A stretch of 5,605 nt of DNA from CAYRZL01 sp964428795 (GCA_964428795.1 CAYRZL010000131.1:1-5605); one strand, 5' to 3'. Shown: positions 1 through 5,605, counted from the first letter of the stretch. The notes: generated by a model not told the origin, from the letters alone. A program made the numbers and translations.

Positions 1-428
1 GCGCGGGCAATCGCTACACGCTGCTGTTGTCCACCAGAAAGCTGCATGACATTCCGACGCCAAAACGCTTGCCCTATTCCAATGCTTTCCAGAAGTTTTT
101 CTGGATTGCCCTGCCCGCCCAGCTTGACATTTTCCACCGGGGTCAGATAATCGATCAGGTTGTAGCTTTGAAATACCAATGAAATATGGTGCTTGCGGTG
201 TTCATTCAGGCCCCTTGCCGTAATTGTTTCACCATCGTACCGAATCTCCCCCTTGACCGGAACATCCAGTCCTGCCAACAAAGAGAGAAAAGTGGTTTTT
301 CCCGATCCACTCGGACCTAAAATAGCATAAAGTTTCCCGCATTCAAAACCAATGTTTATATCATTCAGAATTAGTTTATCCTTTTGTGATTTATAAAAAT
401 AAGATACATTTCTTGCTTCTAAAATCAT
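1..428 (-). CDS. ABC transporter ATP-binding protein, MacB/LolD-like (partial, C-terminus beyond window)
   Basis: This is the nucleotide-binding subunit that would power the two permeases encoded just upstream; it acts at the cytoplasmic face of the membrane. 142 full residues are visible. I see an N-terminal strand with aromatic residues (VSYFY, 8-12), a Walker A motif GPSGSGKTT (38-46), a Q-loop with Q87 in VFQSYNLI, and the ABC signature LSGGQQQR (130-137) followed by VAIAR. The Walker B, D-loop and H-loop lie past position 1. The family is usually about 220-250 residues, so roughly 80-100 are missing because of the window edge, not a mutation. The ATG at 428-426 follows an AGGAGG (440-435) with a 6-nt spacer, and the preceding permease stops 13 nt upstream, so it is the last visible gene of the operon. 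The LSGGQQQR form is typical of ATPases that partner FtsX/MacB-type permeases. Substrate is unknown. Confidence 0.96.
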   Translation of the reverse strand, partial: MILEARNVSYFYKSQKDKLILNDINIGFECGKLYAILGPSGSGKTTFLSLLAGLDVPVKGEIRYDGETITARGLNEHRKHHISLVFQSYNLIDYLTPVENVKLGGQGNPEKLLESIGIGQAFWRRNVMQLSGGQQQRVAIAR

Positions 429-441
429 TACAATCCTCCTA

Positions 442-1890
442 TTAACTAAGTTCACTTAATATTTCTCTGGGCTTTTTTTGCAAAACGGAAAGTCCTGCCG
501 CGCCCACGGAGGCACCTACAAGCAGCGCGATACCCGTTCCACAGCTTGACATCATCTCACCGGTCACTACAACCTCCACACCAGTTACAGTTTGTTCCGA
601 TTCATCAAAATCCTTAGCTACCTTATTCGCATCTGCATTTTTTTGAAGTTCAGCCTGTTCCACTTGTTGTGCAACCAAGTAATTCGCTGCCATGTTTGAT
701 ACGCCTGGTGAAGCAATGAGGGAGATAGAAAATGCAAAAGCGGCAATCAGGATCGCCTCCAGGAATAATTGTCCCAGAATACTGATTCTTTTCGTACCAA
801 GAGAAAGCAGAATGCCAATTTCCTTGGAGCGGTTCTTTACCCAAAACAGGAAAATTAAAAACAAAATCACAAAACTGGCCGCAACAGTGACAACAATAAG
901 CAGGCTGCTCATCTTTTCAAGATCATTAAAGTTGGAGGACATGGTGGAGATATTTCCGTTTCGATCAATTAAATCATATCGTTCCCAATCAATATCCACA
1001 TCCTGCACAGCAGTTTTTACTTCATCATACCGATCTACATCCCCAACTTGAAAATAAGCATGTTCAAAGCAAGGATCGTTTTCGGAACCTTCTGCCTTTT
1101 CCGGGAAATGCAGATCAGTAAAAATCACATTTTCTGAACGCCAGGTATCTCCGCTCATAAGAGGAGACATATATTGCTGCGTCTGATAAATGCCGATAAT
1201 TTCCGCTTCATAAACTGTGGACCCAGATGGGTCATGATAATCATTGAACTGCAAGCTATCCCCAACAGAAAGCCCATCCTGCGCAGCCAGTTCCTCGGAA
1301 ATGACGCATACATCCATGTCATCTTCAGTAACCATGCGCCCTTCTTTTATGGTCACGTTGCCAGACAGCACGTTGGAATCAAGTTCCATGTTCAGATTTC
1401 CGATCAGAACAACCCCGCCTATATCGTTGCTCTGGTCTGTTTCAGCGTCTTCCACCCGTGAAAAATTGACCGGGTTGACCGCTGTAGTGCAGGTAGTGAT
1501 GTTGTAATCGGAAATACCGTCTACTGACGCAATTTTCTCAATATCATCTATGCGCAAGGATTCAAATGAATTATCTGTCCAGATGATCCACTGTGTTCCA
1601 TAGGCGGTCTCCAGCTTTTCCTGATGGACCCCATCCAAAGAACCTTCTGCGTCGTCGCCAATTTTATCAGAAATTTCAGTAAGCCGCTTGGAACGGTTTG
1701 CCTCATTGGCATCTAATCGAAGTCCTGCTCCCACTGCCTGCCTTGTCACATCCTGTGTCTGAACACTGGCATTTTGACTTGCCATACCGGAGAAGAGAAA
1801 CAAACTGACGGTAAGCACGACGAAAAGCAACAAGATACTTTTCAGTGGTTTCCGAATGACTGAGCGCCATGCTCTTTGTATACTGTTCAT
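442..1890 (-). CDS. FtsX/MacB-type ABC transporter permease, long subunit (482 aa)
   Basis: Membrane subunit of the transporter. Topology read from hydrophobicity: TM1 about 17-36, a large outer domain about 37-326, TM2 about 328-350, TM3 about 371-395, a second outer loop about 396-447, and TM4 about 448-469. This is the four-helix FtsX/MacB plan. The cytoplasmic loop after TM2 holds RSKEIGILLSLGTKR (354-368), the usual coupling-loop signature of this family. The tail KKPREILSEL (472-481) matches the typical end motif. The stretch VISEELAAQDGLSVGD (196-211) is the familiar core of the MacB periplasmic-type domain. The second outer loop is long and charged for this family. Start: ATG at 1890 with GGAGGG (1903-1898) and a 7-nt spacer. 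That site lies in the last codons of the upstream permease, whose stop is only 3 nt away, so coupled translation is likely. It probably forms a heterodimer with the 406-residue permease. Substrate and direction of transport are not shown by the sequence. Confidence 0.95.
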   Translation of the reverse strand: MNSIQRAWRSVIRKPLKSILLLFVVLTVSLFLFSGMASQNASVQTQDVTRQAVGAGLRLDANEANRSKRLTEISDKIGDDAEGSLDGVHQEKLETAYGTQWIIWTDNSFESLRIDDIEKIASVDGISDYNITTCTTAVNPVNFSRVEDAETDQSNDIGGVVLIGNLNMELDSNVLSGNVTIKEGRMVTEDDMDVCVISEELAAQDGLSVGDSLQFNDYHDPSGSTVYEAEIIGIYQTQQYMSPLMSGDTWRSENVIFTDLHFPEKAEGSENDPCFEHAYFQVGDVDRYDEVKTAVQDVDIDWERYDLIDRNGNISTMSSNFNDLEKMSSLLIVVTVAASFVILFLIFLFWVKNRSKEIGILLSLGTKRISILGQLFLEAILIAAFAFSISLIASPGVSNMAANYLVAQQVEQAELQKNADANKVAKDFDESEQTVTGVEVVVTGEMMSSCGTGIALLVGASVGAAGLSVLQKKPREILSELS

Positions 1891-1893
1891 ATT

Positions 1894-3114
1894 TTATCCC
1901 TCCATTCTTGATAAAGTATCTCTTGGATTGGCCCGTAGTGTGGGGAAAATGGAGATTCCGATTGCTAACAACACAATGCTGCCGCCTAATAGAATCAACG
2001 TCATAAAATGCTGTCCCTGAATATGCGCATCCATCATTTCCCCAAATTCTTCATAAGAAAAAAGGAACTGCATAATCCTGCTCGAAAACAGATCAGTACA
2101 AACAGCGGCTCCAAGAGCAGAAAGCAAAAAGAGCGCAACGCTTTCTGCGATAACCTGCAACAACAGATTCCATTTTGATTCTCCCAGGCTAATGAATATG
2201 GCAAATTCCTTTTGGCGTGTTCGCATCCACATACAAAGCAGTAAGGAAACCACAATGGTCGCTGTAATCAATGTCAGGAAAAGTACCAATGTGGTAATAC
2301 GGATCACCTGCTGCAAGGGAGCCTGTATTTGAGAATAGAGCGCATCTGATGTAGTCAGGTTAATTTTTTCTCCCGCAAGCAACAGGATTTCATCATAAAG
2401 AACGTCCATCTGTTCCGGTGCGGATGTGTAGACGGATACCGAGGAAAAGCCCTGTGTTCTAAATAGTGTTTCAAACAGTGAATGATCCACAAAAATCTGA
2501 TTTTCAATGCGATAAGCCGACAAAATGGAATCTTCCTGTTTTCGTTCCATACCGGAAAAGAAAATACCTATAATTTCGCCGGAGGCTGATGTTCCATCCT
2601 CTGTTTCAAATTCCAATCGGTCCCCAATTTCAAGCCCATTTACCTGAGCTAAAAGGGAGTTAATCAGAATCCCTTGCGGATGATCCTCATTGATAGCTGT
2701 TCCATCAAGGAGTCGATATTTTTCTTCCGCGAATAGGCCGTCTGATTCCGTATTATCATAGGCATGCATAGTAACGGTCAAATTCTCTGGTTCGACAGAT
2801 TCTTGATAGGTCACAGGAAAAAAGTTCAATGGATATGCGGTGCCACTTGCCGCCCGGTTGATGGAGGACACATCCTCAAGAGACGTGATCTGGGCAATGA
2901 GTTCCGCTGAAATACTGTTTTTACCGCTTTGGCTCTGCAGAACAACTTTGGAATTGGTTTTTTCCCGGATAGCGTTGCTGGTTGCCTGAGCTGTTTGCAG
3001 AATCATTGCAGCAGACAAAACCATTGTGCTGATCACCAGAAGGATACAGAAAAGCAGAATGCTCTTGCTTTTCTTGCGCCATAGATAGCGAAAAGCTCTT
3101 TGATCAAATCTCAT
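1894..3114 (-). CDS. FtsX/MacB-type ABC transporter permease, short subunit (406 aa)
   Basis: Second membrane subunit. TM1 is about 18-40, the outer domain about 41-270, TM2 about 271-297, TM3 about 316-338, and TM4 about 370-390. The coupling-loop signature reads RTRQKEFAIFISLGESKW (298-315) and the tail reads LRANPRDTLSRMEG (393-406), both parallel to the long permease. The outer domain contains ILINSLLAQVNGLEIGD (149-165), again the MacB-type core. An in-frame ATG 42 nt further upstream (3156) would give 420 residues. I reject it because it would overlap the lipoprotein gene by 41 nt, while the ATG at 3114 has GGAGG (3125-3121) six nt before it and gives the usual family N-terminus (short basic segment, then TM1). 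Only 1 nt separates this start from the lipoprotein stop, so the genes are co-transcribed and probably translationally coupled. Two unequal permeases plus one ATPase recall the Vex1/Vex3/Vex2 arrangement; that link is from remembered architecture, not an alignment. Confidence 0.94.
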   Translation of the reverse strand: MRFDQRAFRYLWRKKSKSILLFCILLVISTMVLSAAMILQTAQATSNAIREKTNSKVVLQSQSGKNSISAELIAQITSLEDVSSINRAASGTAYPLNFFPVTYQESVEPENLTVTMHAYDNTESDGLFAEEKYRLLDGTAINEDHPQGILINSLLAQVNGLEIGDRLEFETEDGTSASGEIIGIFFSGMERKQEDSILSAYRIENQIFVDHSLFETLFRTQGFSSVSVYTSAPEQMDVLYDEILLLAGEKINLTTSDALYSQIQAPLQQVIRITTLVLFLTLITATIVVSLLLCMWMRTRQKEFAIFISLGESKWNLLLQVIAESVALFLLSALGAAVCTDLFSSRIMQFLFSYEEFGEMMDAHIQGQHFMTLILLGGSIVLLAIGISIFPTLRANPRDTLSRMEG

Positions 3115-3115
3115 A

Positions 3116-3625
3116 TCAGTCCTCCGTGCTGCGGTAAATATAAATGTGATCCGCAATCAGATTATTTTCGCTGTCATACTCGCCATAGATAATTAAATGC
3201 GTCTGCTTTTTCACATCCTCAATCGAAGCGCTATCGTATGCTACACTTCCGCTCAAAACATTTATGTTTGAAATTTGGAAAGAACACGTCTCGTCATAAA
3301 TGATATTGATCAGTTCCGATTCATCCTCATAAGCGGGAGCGGCTTCATAAGCGATATTTCCATCCTGAAAGGTTGGCGTGATTTTGCAGCCGGTGCTTGA
3401 AAACTCAGTCACGGTGCCGGTCAGGGTGCAGCCGGCAAAAAGTTGGTCGCCGTCTGCGGGGTTGCTGTCCTGCGTTGTCTCCTTTGTCTGATTGTCATTC
3501 GTCTGCTCCGAAGTTGAAAATGAAGAAGGGATGCCGCTTTGATCCTGATTTGTTTTTTGCCCACATCCGCCAAGACATCCAATTATCAACAGGGCAATTA
3601 CGATAAGTGTACATTTGTTTTTCAT
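3116..3625 (-). CDS. Putative lipoprotein of unknown function heading the ABC operon (169 aa)
   Basis: I do not recognise a named family. The N-terminus MKNKC, hydrophobic stretch 7-18 and lipobox LGGC (18-21) predict export and lipid attachment at Cys21, with Gly22 next, so the mature protein should sit on the outer face of the membrane. Residues about 22-60 are a Ser/Thr/Asn/Gln/Asp-rich tether. Residues about 61-169 look folded and mostly beta: a strand-like LTGTVTEF (68-75) with a following Gly, and a C-terminal LIIYGEYDSENNLIADHIYI (144-163). This pattern is reminiscent of small OB-fold-like lipoprotein domains (tentative). The mature part has three further cysteines (66, 80, 114). The start ATG at 3625 has AGGAGG (3640-3635) with a 9-nt spacer. 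It is the first gene of the operon, 1 nt before the short permease, so it probably works with the transporter as a ligand-binding, immunity or signalling accessory. That role is inference. Confidence 0.9.
   Translation of the reverse strand: MKNKCTLIVIALLIIGCLGGCGQKTNQDQSGIPSSFSTSEQTNDNQTKETTQDSNPADGDQLFAGCTLTGTVTEFSSTGCKITPTFQDGNIAYEAAPAYEDESELINIIYDETCSFQISNINVLSGSVAYDSASIEDVKKQTHLIIYGEYDSENNLIADHIYIYRSTED
3121..3125 (-). promoter_or_regulatory. Ribosome binding site that fixes the short permease start
   Basis: GGAGG on the minus strand lies six nt (ACTGAT) before the ATG at 3114, inside the last codons of the lipoprotein gene. It decides the start at 3114 over the in-frame ATG at 3156. 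Ribosomes finishing the lipoprotein at 3116 would be placed to reinitiate here. Confidence 0.85.
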
Positions 3626-3655
3626 TATGAATAACCTCCTTGTTTTTTCGCATTG

Positions 3656-3685
3656 ATTATAAGACAGAAGTTCTCAAAAAGTCTT
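3656..3685 (-). promoter_or_regulatory. Predicted promoter of the lipoprotein-ABC operon
   Basis: A perfect TATAAT box lies on the minus strand at 3661-3656, about 30 nt before the lipoprotein ATG. This predicts a 5' leader of roughly 24 nt that carries the ribosome binding site. There is no TTGACA-like -35 hexamer: at 17-nt spacing the sequence is AGACTT. There is also no extended -10 TG. The -35 position is covered by the 17-bp element shared with the opposite promoter. A strong -10 with a poor -35 suggests that an activator is needed; the divergent response regulator is the obvious candidate. Confidence 0.7.
3669..3685 (-). promoter_or_regulatory. Candidate response-regulator binding element, copy 1
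   Basis: The minus strand reads AAGACTTTTTGAGAACT from 3685 to 3669. Its start is 24 nt upstream of the TATAAT of the transporter operon. It matches the element in front of the regulator gene at 14 of 17 positions in the same orientation relative to transcription. Binding by the response regulator is inferred from placement. Confidence 0.6.
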
Positions 3686-3698
3686 GGAAACGAAAAGG

Positions 3699-3715
3699 AG
3701 AATGTACGGCATTCT
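3699..3715. repeat. Perfect 6-bp inverted repeat with 5-nt spacer in the divergent promoter region
   Basis: AGAATG (3699-3704), TACGG, CATTCT (3710-3715). The half-site centres are 11 bp apart, about one helical turn. It lies between the two promoter elements, and its right arm overlaps the upstream half of the second one. It could be an operator for a dimeric regulator or chance in AT-rich DNA. It is too short and too far from a T-run to be a terminator. Confidence 0.45.
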
Positions 3716-3718
3716 TAA

Positions 3719-3735
3719 AAGATTTTTAGAGAATT
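3719..3735 (+). promoter_or_regulatory. Candidate response-regulator binding element, copy 2
   Basis: The plus strand reads AAGATTTTTAGAGAATT, starting 23 nt upstream of the TATAAT of the regulator promoter. Together with the bases just upstream it can be read as two imperfect 11-bp direct repeats, TTCTTAAAAGA (3712-3722) and TTTTTAGAGAA (3723-3733), identical at 7 of 11 positions. An 11-bp period is typical of sites bound by OmpR/PhoB-family dimers. Autoregulation of the two-component genes is the natural inference. Confidence 0.6.
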
Positions 3736-3747
3736 CAATGGTATAAT
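3719..3747 (+). promoter_or_regulatory. Predicted promoter of the response regulator-kinase operon
   Basis: A perfect TATAAT at 3742-3747 is preceded by TGG, giving an extended -10 (TGnTATAAT). No good -35 is present (AAGATT at 17-nt spacing). Transcription should begin near 3754, leaving a leader of about 20 nt with AGGAGG at 3761-3766. The extended -10 could allow basal expression of the regulators without activation, unlike the opposite promoter, which lacks it. Confidence 0.72.
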
Positions 3748-3773
3748 ATATAAATGGAAGAGGAGGTTACATC

Positions 3774-4457
3774 ATGAGGGTTCTATTAGTGGAAGACGAT
3801 GCAAATCTATCTGCAGTGATTGCAGAACAACTTCAAAAGGAAGGTTATATCACGGATTGCTGCGAAGACGGCGAAGTCGCCTTGTCTTATGCCCTTAATC
3901 CAAAATATAATTATGACATAGTTCTATTGGACAGGATGCTTCCTGTCATTGATGGGCTGACAATCTTAAAAGCAATGCGTCAAAAACAGATTTGGACTCC
4001 GGTGATCCTGATCACCGGTTTAGGACAGTTGGACGATAAAGTTGATGGCCTTGACTGTGGAGCAGATGATTATTTGGTAAAACCATTTCATATCAAGGAG
4101 TTATTTGCCAGAATGCGGGCATTGACCCGTCGCCCTGCGGACATTGTTGAAAAGAGCGTATTGTCTGCTTTCGATTTGACATTTGATCCCCAGCTTCGCA
4201 GGCTGAGCTGTCAAAGCCACTCTGTCTTGCTAACGCAAAAAGAAGCCGGTCTGCTTGCGGTACTTATGGAGAACCCGGATCAAACCCACAGCAGGGAACA
4301 GCTTCTTTGGAAAGTATGGGGCGGAACAGCAGAAGTTGAGACTGGAAATGTAGATAACTATATTTGTTTTCTTCGCAAGCGGCTTCGTGAATTGAATTGC
4401 AGAACGCAAATAAAAACCGTTTATGGCGCTGGTTATCGATTGGAGGTGGAGCCATGA
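3774..4457 (+). CDS. OmpR-family response regulator (227 aa)
   Basis: Cytoplasmic DNA-binding partner of the kinase encoded next. The receiver domain is about 1-117, with acidic residues E7, D8 and D9, phosphoacceptor D53 in LLDRMLP (51-57), switch residues T81 (in LITG) and Y100, and K103 in KPF: a complete active site. A short linker leads to a winged-helix domain, about 128-225. This includes LTQKEAGLLAVLMENP (153-168), the recognition-helix region GNVDNYICFLRKRLREL (191-207) and the wing ending VYGAGYRLE (216-224). Length is standard for the OmpR/PhoB/VanR group. The ATG at 3774 follows AGGAGG (3761-3766) by 7 nt. The stop TGA overlaps the kinase ATG (ATGA, 4454-4457), so the pair is co-translated. 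It likely controls the divergent transporter operon and its own promoter through the paired 17-bp elements; that is inferred from position. Confidence 0.97.
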   Translation: MRVLLVEDDANLSAVIAEQLQKEGYITDCCEDGEVALSYALNPKYNYDIVLLDRMLPVIDGLTILKAMRQKQIWTPVILITGLGQLDDKVDGLDCGADDYLVKPFHIKELFARMRALTRRPADIVEKSVLSAFDLTFDPQLRRLSCQSHSVLLTQKEAGLLAVLMENPDQTHSREQLLWKVWGGTAEVETGNVDNYICFLRKRLRELNCRTQIKTVYGAGYRLEVEP

Positions 4458-5605
4458 TTTCAAAATTGCGGCGTAAATTGATTCGGCTGTTTCTTATTTT
4501 TACAATGCTGGCCTACACAGTTTTGCTGCTGTTACTTATAGGCAATACGGTTTTAAGGGAACAGGATTCTGCGCTTGATTATACTAAGAATATTGCGGAC
4601 AGCATTGTTGGACAGTTCCAGCAGGGGATCGCTTTAACGAAACAGGACTATTCTGCCTACGCCATAAAGTTTCAAACCTGGGTTTACTGGACTGATGGTC
4701 TGTCCGAACAATCGGGACCGGAATGTTTTCCAACCCCATCCTCTGATTTAATGAGCCAGATAGACGCAAAGACCAACATGAAAGAAATGGAGGAAATTGT
4801 ATCGACTACGGCGACGAATGCTGATATTATCCGTACTATTTATTATTTAGATGGCAGTTCCGGTTCCGATCAATACTACGGAATCCAGGTTGTCTTTTCT
4901 TCGCAGGCAGGCAATGATCAACGCCTAATCGTCATATATCCGCGTACATCCGCATGGAATATCATTCAACAGAATTGTCGTTTATATCCGCTGATCTGGC
5001 TTATCATGCTTGTTGTCATGTATGAAATGAGCCGATTTCTGATCAAAAAAGCAATCATACCTGTGGAAGCCTCCATGAAAAGTCAAAAAGATTTTATTGC
5101 CGCTGCATCCCATGAATTAAAGGCTCCGCTGGCAGTGATACAGGCCAGCGCAGAATCATTGCAATCAGCAGAAAGTAATCCTTCCGAGCAGCACAAAAAA
5201 ATGATTATTTTGGAAGAATGCGATCGAATGTCACATTTGATACAATCTCTGCTTGCACTGGCATCCAGCGATGCAGGGAATTGGAAAATGGATATCAAAG
5301 AGACAGATATGGATACCCTTTTAATTGAAACTTGGGAAACATGGCAATCCCCCTGCCGTCAAAAAGGGATAACATTAGATTTAAATTTGAAAGAAGAATG
5401 CTATCCTCAAATTCTATGTGATAAAGAGCATATCAGTCAGGTTCTGGGAATCTTGCTTGATAATGCGATCAACTATGCACCTCTCGGAACATCCATCGAA
5501 TTGGGGGCTGCAGATGATGGTAAACAATTTGAATTTTATGTAATTGACCACGGTCCGGGAATTCCAGATGCGGAAAAGGGCAAAGTATTTGAGCGTTTCT
5601 ATCGC
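4454..5605 (+). CDS. Sensor histidine kinase (partial, C-terminal end beyond window)
   Basis: Membrane kinase expected to phosphorylate the adjacent regulator; 384 residues are visible. TM1 is about 11-33, an outer sensor region about 34-176, and TM2 about 177-197. Then comes a very short connector and the dimerisation/phosphoacceptor helix with SHELKAPLAVI (219-229), where H220 is the predicted phosphorylated residue. The ATP-binding domain shows an N-box LLDNAINYAP (334-343; N337), G1 box DHGPGIP (365-371) and F-box FERFYR (379-384). The G2 box and the end lie past 5605, probably only a few dozen residues. All visible catalytic motifs are intact. Only about 10 residues separate TM2 from the helix before the H-box, so a standard HAMP of about 50 residues is absent. 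The start overlaps the regulator stop by 4 nt; GGAGG at 4442-4446 gives a 7-nt spacer. The outer region matches no sensor fold I recognise, so the signal is unknown. Confidence 0.96.
   Translation, partial: MISKLRRKLIRLFLIFTMLAYTVLLLLLIGNTVLREQDSALDYTKNIADSIVGQFQQGIALTKQDYSAYAIKFQTWVYWTDGLSEQSGPECFPTPSSDLMSQIDAKTNMKEMEEIVSTTATNADIIRTIYYLDGSSGSDQYYGIQVVFSSQAGNDQRLIVIYPRTSAWNIIQQNCRLYPLIWLIMLVVMYEMSRFLIKKAIIPVEASMKSQKDFIAAASHELKAPLAVIQASAESLQSAESNPSEQHKKMIILEECDRMSHLIQSLLALASSDAGNWKMDIKETDMDTLLIETWETWQSPCRQKGITLDLNLKEECYPQILCDKEHISQVLGILLDNAINYAPLGTSIELGAADDGKQFEFYVIDHGPGIPDAEKGKVFERFYR

Noticed and set aside
692..1507. Plus-strand open frames opposite the long permease (692-1051, 1174-1461, 1244-1507)
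   Set aside because: They lie antisense to a clear membrane protein gene and their translations show no recognisable domain or motif, so they are shadows of the real gene.
2034..2255. Minus-strand 73-residue open frame inside the short permease
   Set aside because: It lies in another frame of a well-supported permease gene and its translation has no recognisable motif.
3115..3156. Upstream start for the short permease at 3156, adding 14 residues
   Set aside because: It would overlap the lipoprotein gene by 41 nt, and I saw no better site there than the GGAGG six nt before the ATG at 3114, which also gives the normal family N-terminus.
3397..3606. Plus-strand 69-residue open frame opposite the lipoprotein
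   Set aside because: The minus strand has a signal peptide, lipobox, good ribosome site and operon context; the plus frame has none of these.
3699..3729. Inverted repeat followed by T-rich sequence as a possible terminator
   Set aside because: The stem is only 6 bp and AT-rich, the T-run is not directly after it, and it lies upstream of both divergent genes where no transcript is expected to end.
3626..3773. Riboswitch or small RNA in the intergenic region
   Set aside because: Predicted leaders are only about 20-24 nt on either side, too short for a riboswitch, and no structured element beyond the short dyad is visible.
4230..4769. Minus-strand open frames opposite the regulator and kinase (4230-4463, 4264-4455, 4584-4769)
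   Set aside because: They are antisense to conserved domains with intact motifs on the plus strand and have no family features of their own.
5083..5298. Minus-strand 71-residue open frame opposite the kinase H-box region
   Set aside because: The plus-strand reading holds the SHELKAP phosphoacceptor motif; the minus frame is a shadow.

Overview
The window carries one compact accessory locus. It is a two-component regulatory system (response regulator, then sensor histidine kinase) on the plus strand, divergent from a minus-strand operon for a lipoprotein and a three-part ABC transporter (two FtsX/MacB-type permeases and one ATPase). The ATPase runs off the left edge and the kinase off the right edge, so both are partial. 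The host looks like a low-to-moderate GC Gram-positive, probably a gut-type Clostridia member of Bacillota. The reasons are strong AGGAGG-type ribosome binding sites, near-consensus TATAAT boxes, a lipobox protein with a Ser/Thr/Asn/Gln-rich tether, and a gene set typical of that group. This assignment is inference from style, not from a species marker.

Layout from left to right: ATPase (1-428, minus, C-terminal part missing); long permease of 482 residues (442-1890, minus); short permease of 406 residues (1894-3114, minus, start revised to an internal Met with a good Shine-Dalgarno); lipoprotein of 169 residues (3116-3625, minus); a 148-bp divergent promoter region (3626-3773); OmpR-family response regulator of 227 residues (3774-4457, plus); histidine kinase (4454-5605, plus, 384 residues visible). 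Transcription of the transporter operon therefore runs lipoprotein, short permease, long permease, ATPase, with gaps of 1, 3 and 13 nt. The regulator and kinase overlap by 4 nt (ATGA). There is no gene-free stretch longer than 148 bp, and I see no tRNA, rRNA, CRISPR or insertion sequence.

Likely working model (inference): the kinase senses an envelope signal through a ~143-residue outer domain and phosphorylates the regulator on Asp53. The regulator then acts on both divergent promoters. The best non-coding evidence is a 17-bp element (consensus AAGAYTTTTWGAGAAYT, 14 of 17 identical) that occurs once per promoter, in the same orientation relative to transcription. It lies 23 or 24 nt upstream of a perfect TATAAT, over the place where a -35 box should be. 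The transporter could export or detoxify a peptide or lipid, or release something from the membrane; the substrate cannot be read from the sequence. The gene set resembles the pneumococcal Vex123/VncRS type and other antimicrobial-peptide-linked ABC/two-component modules, with a lipoprotein added at the head of the operon. I see no wholly new enzyme class here. The items most worth a second look are the paired promoter elements, the uncharacterised lipoprotein, and the kinase that lacks a recognisable HAMP domain.
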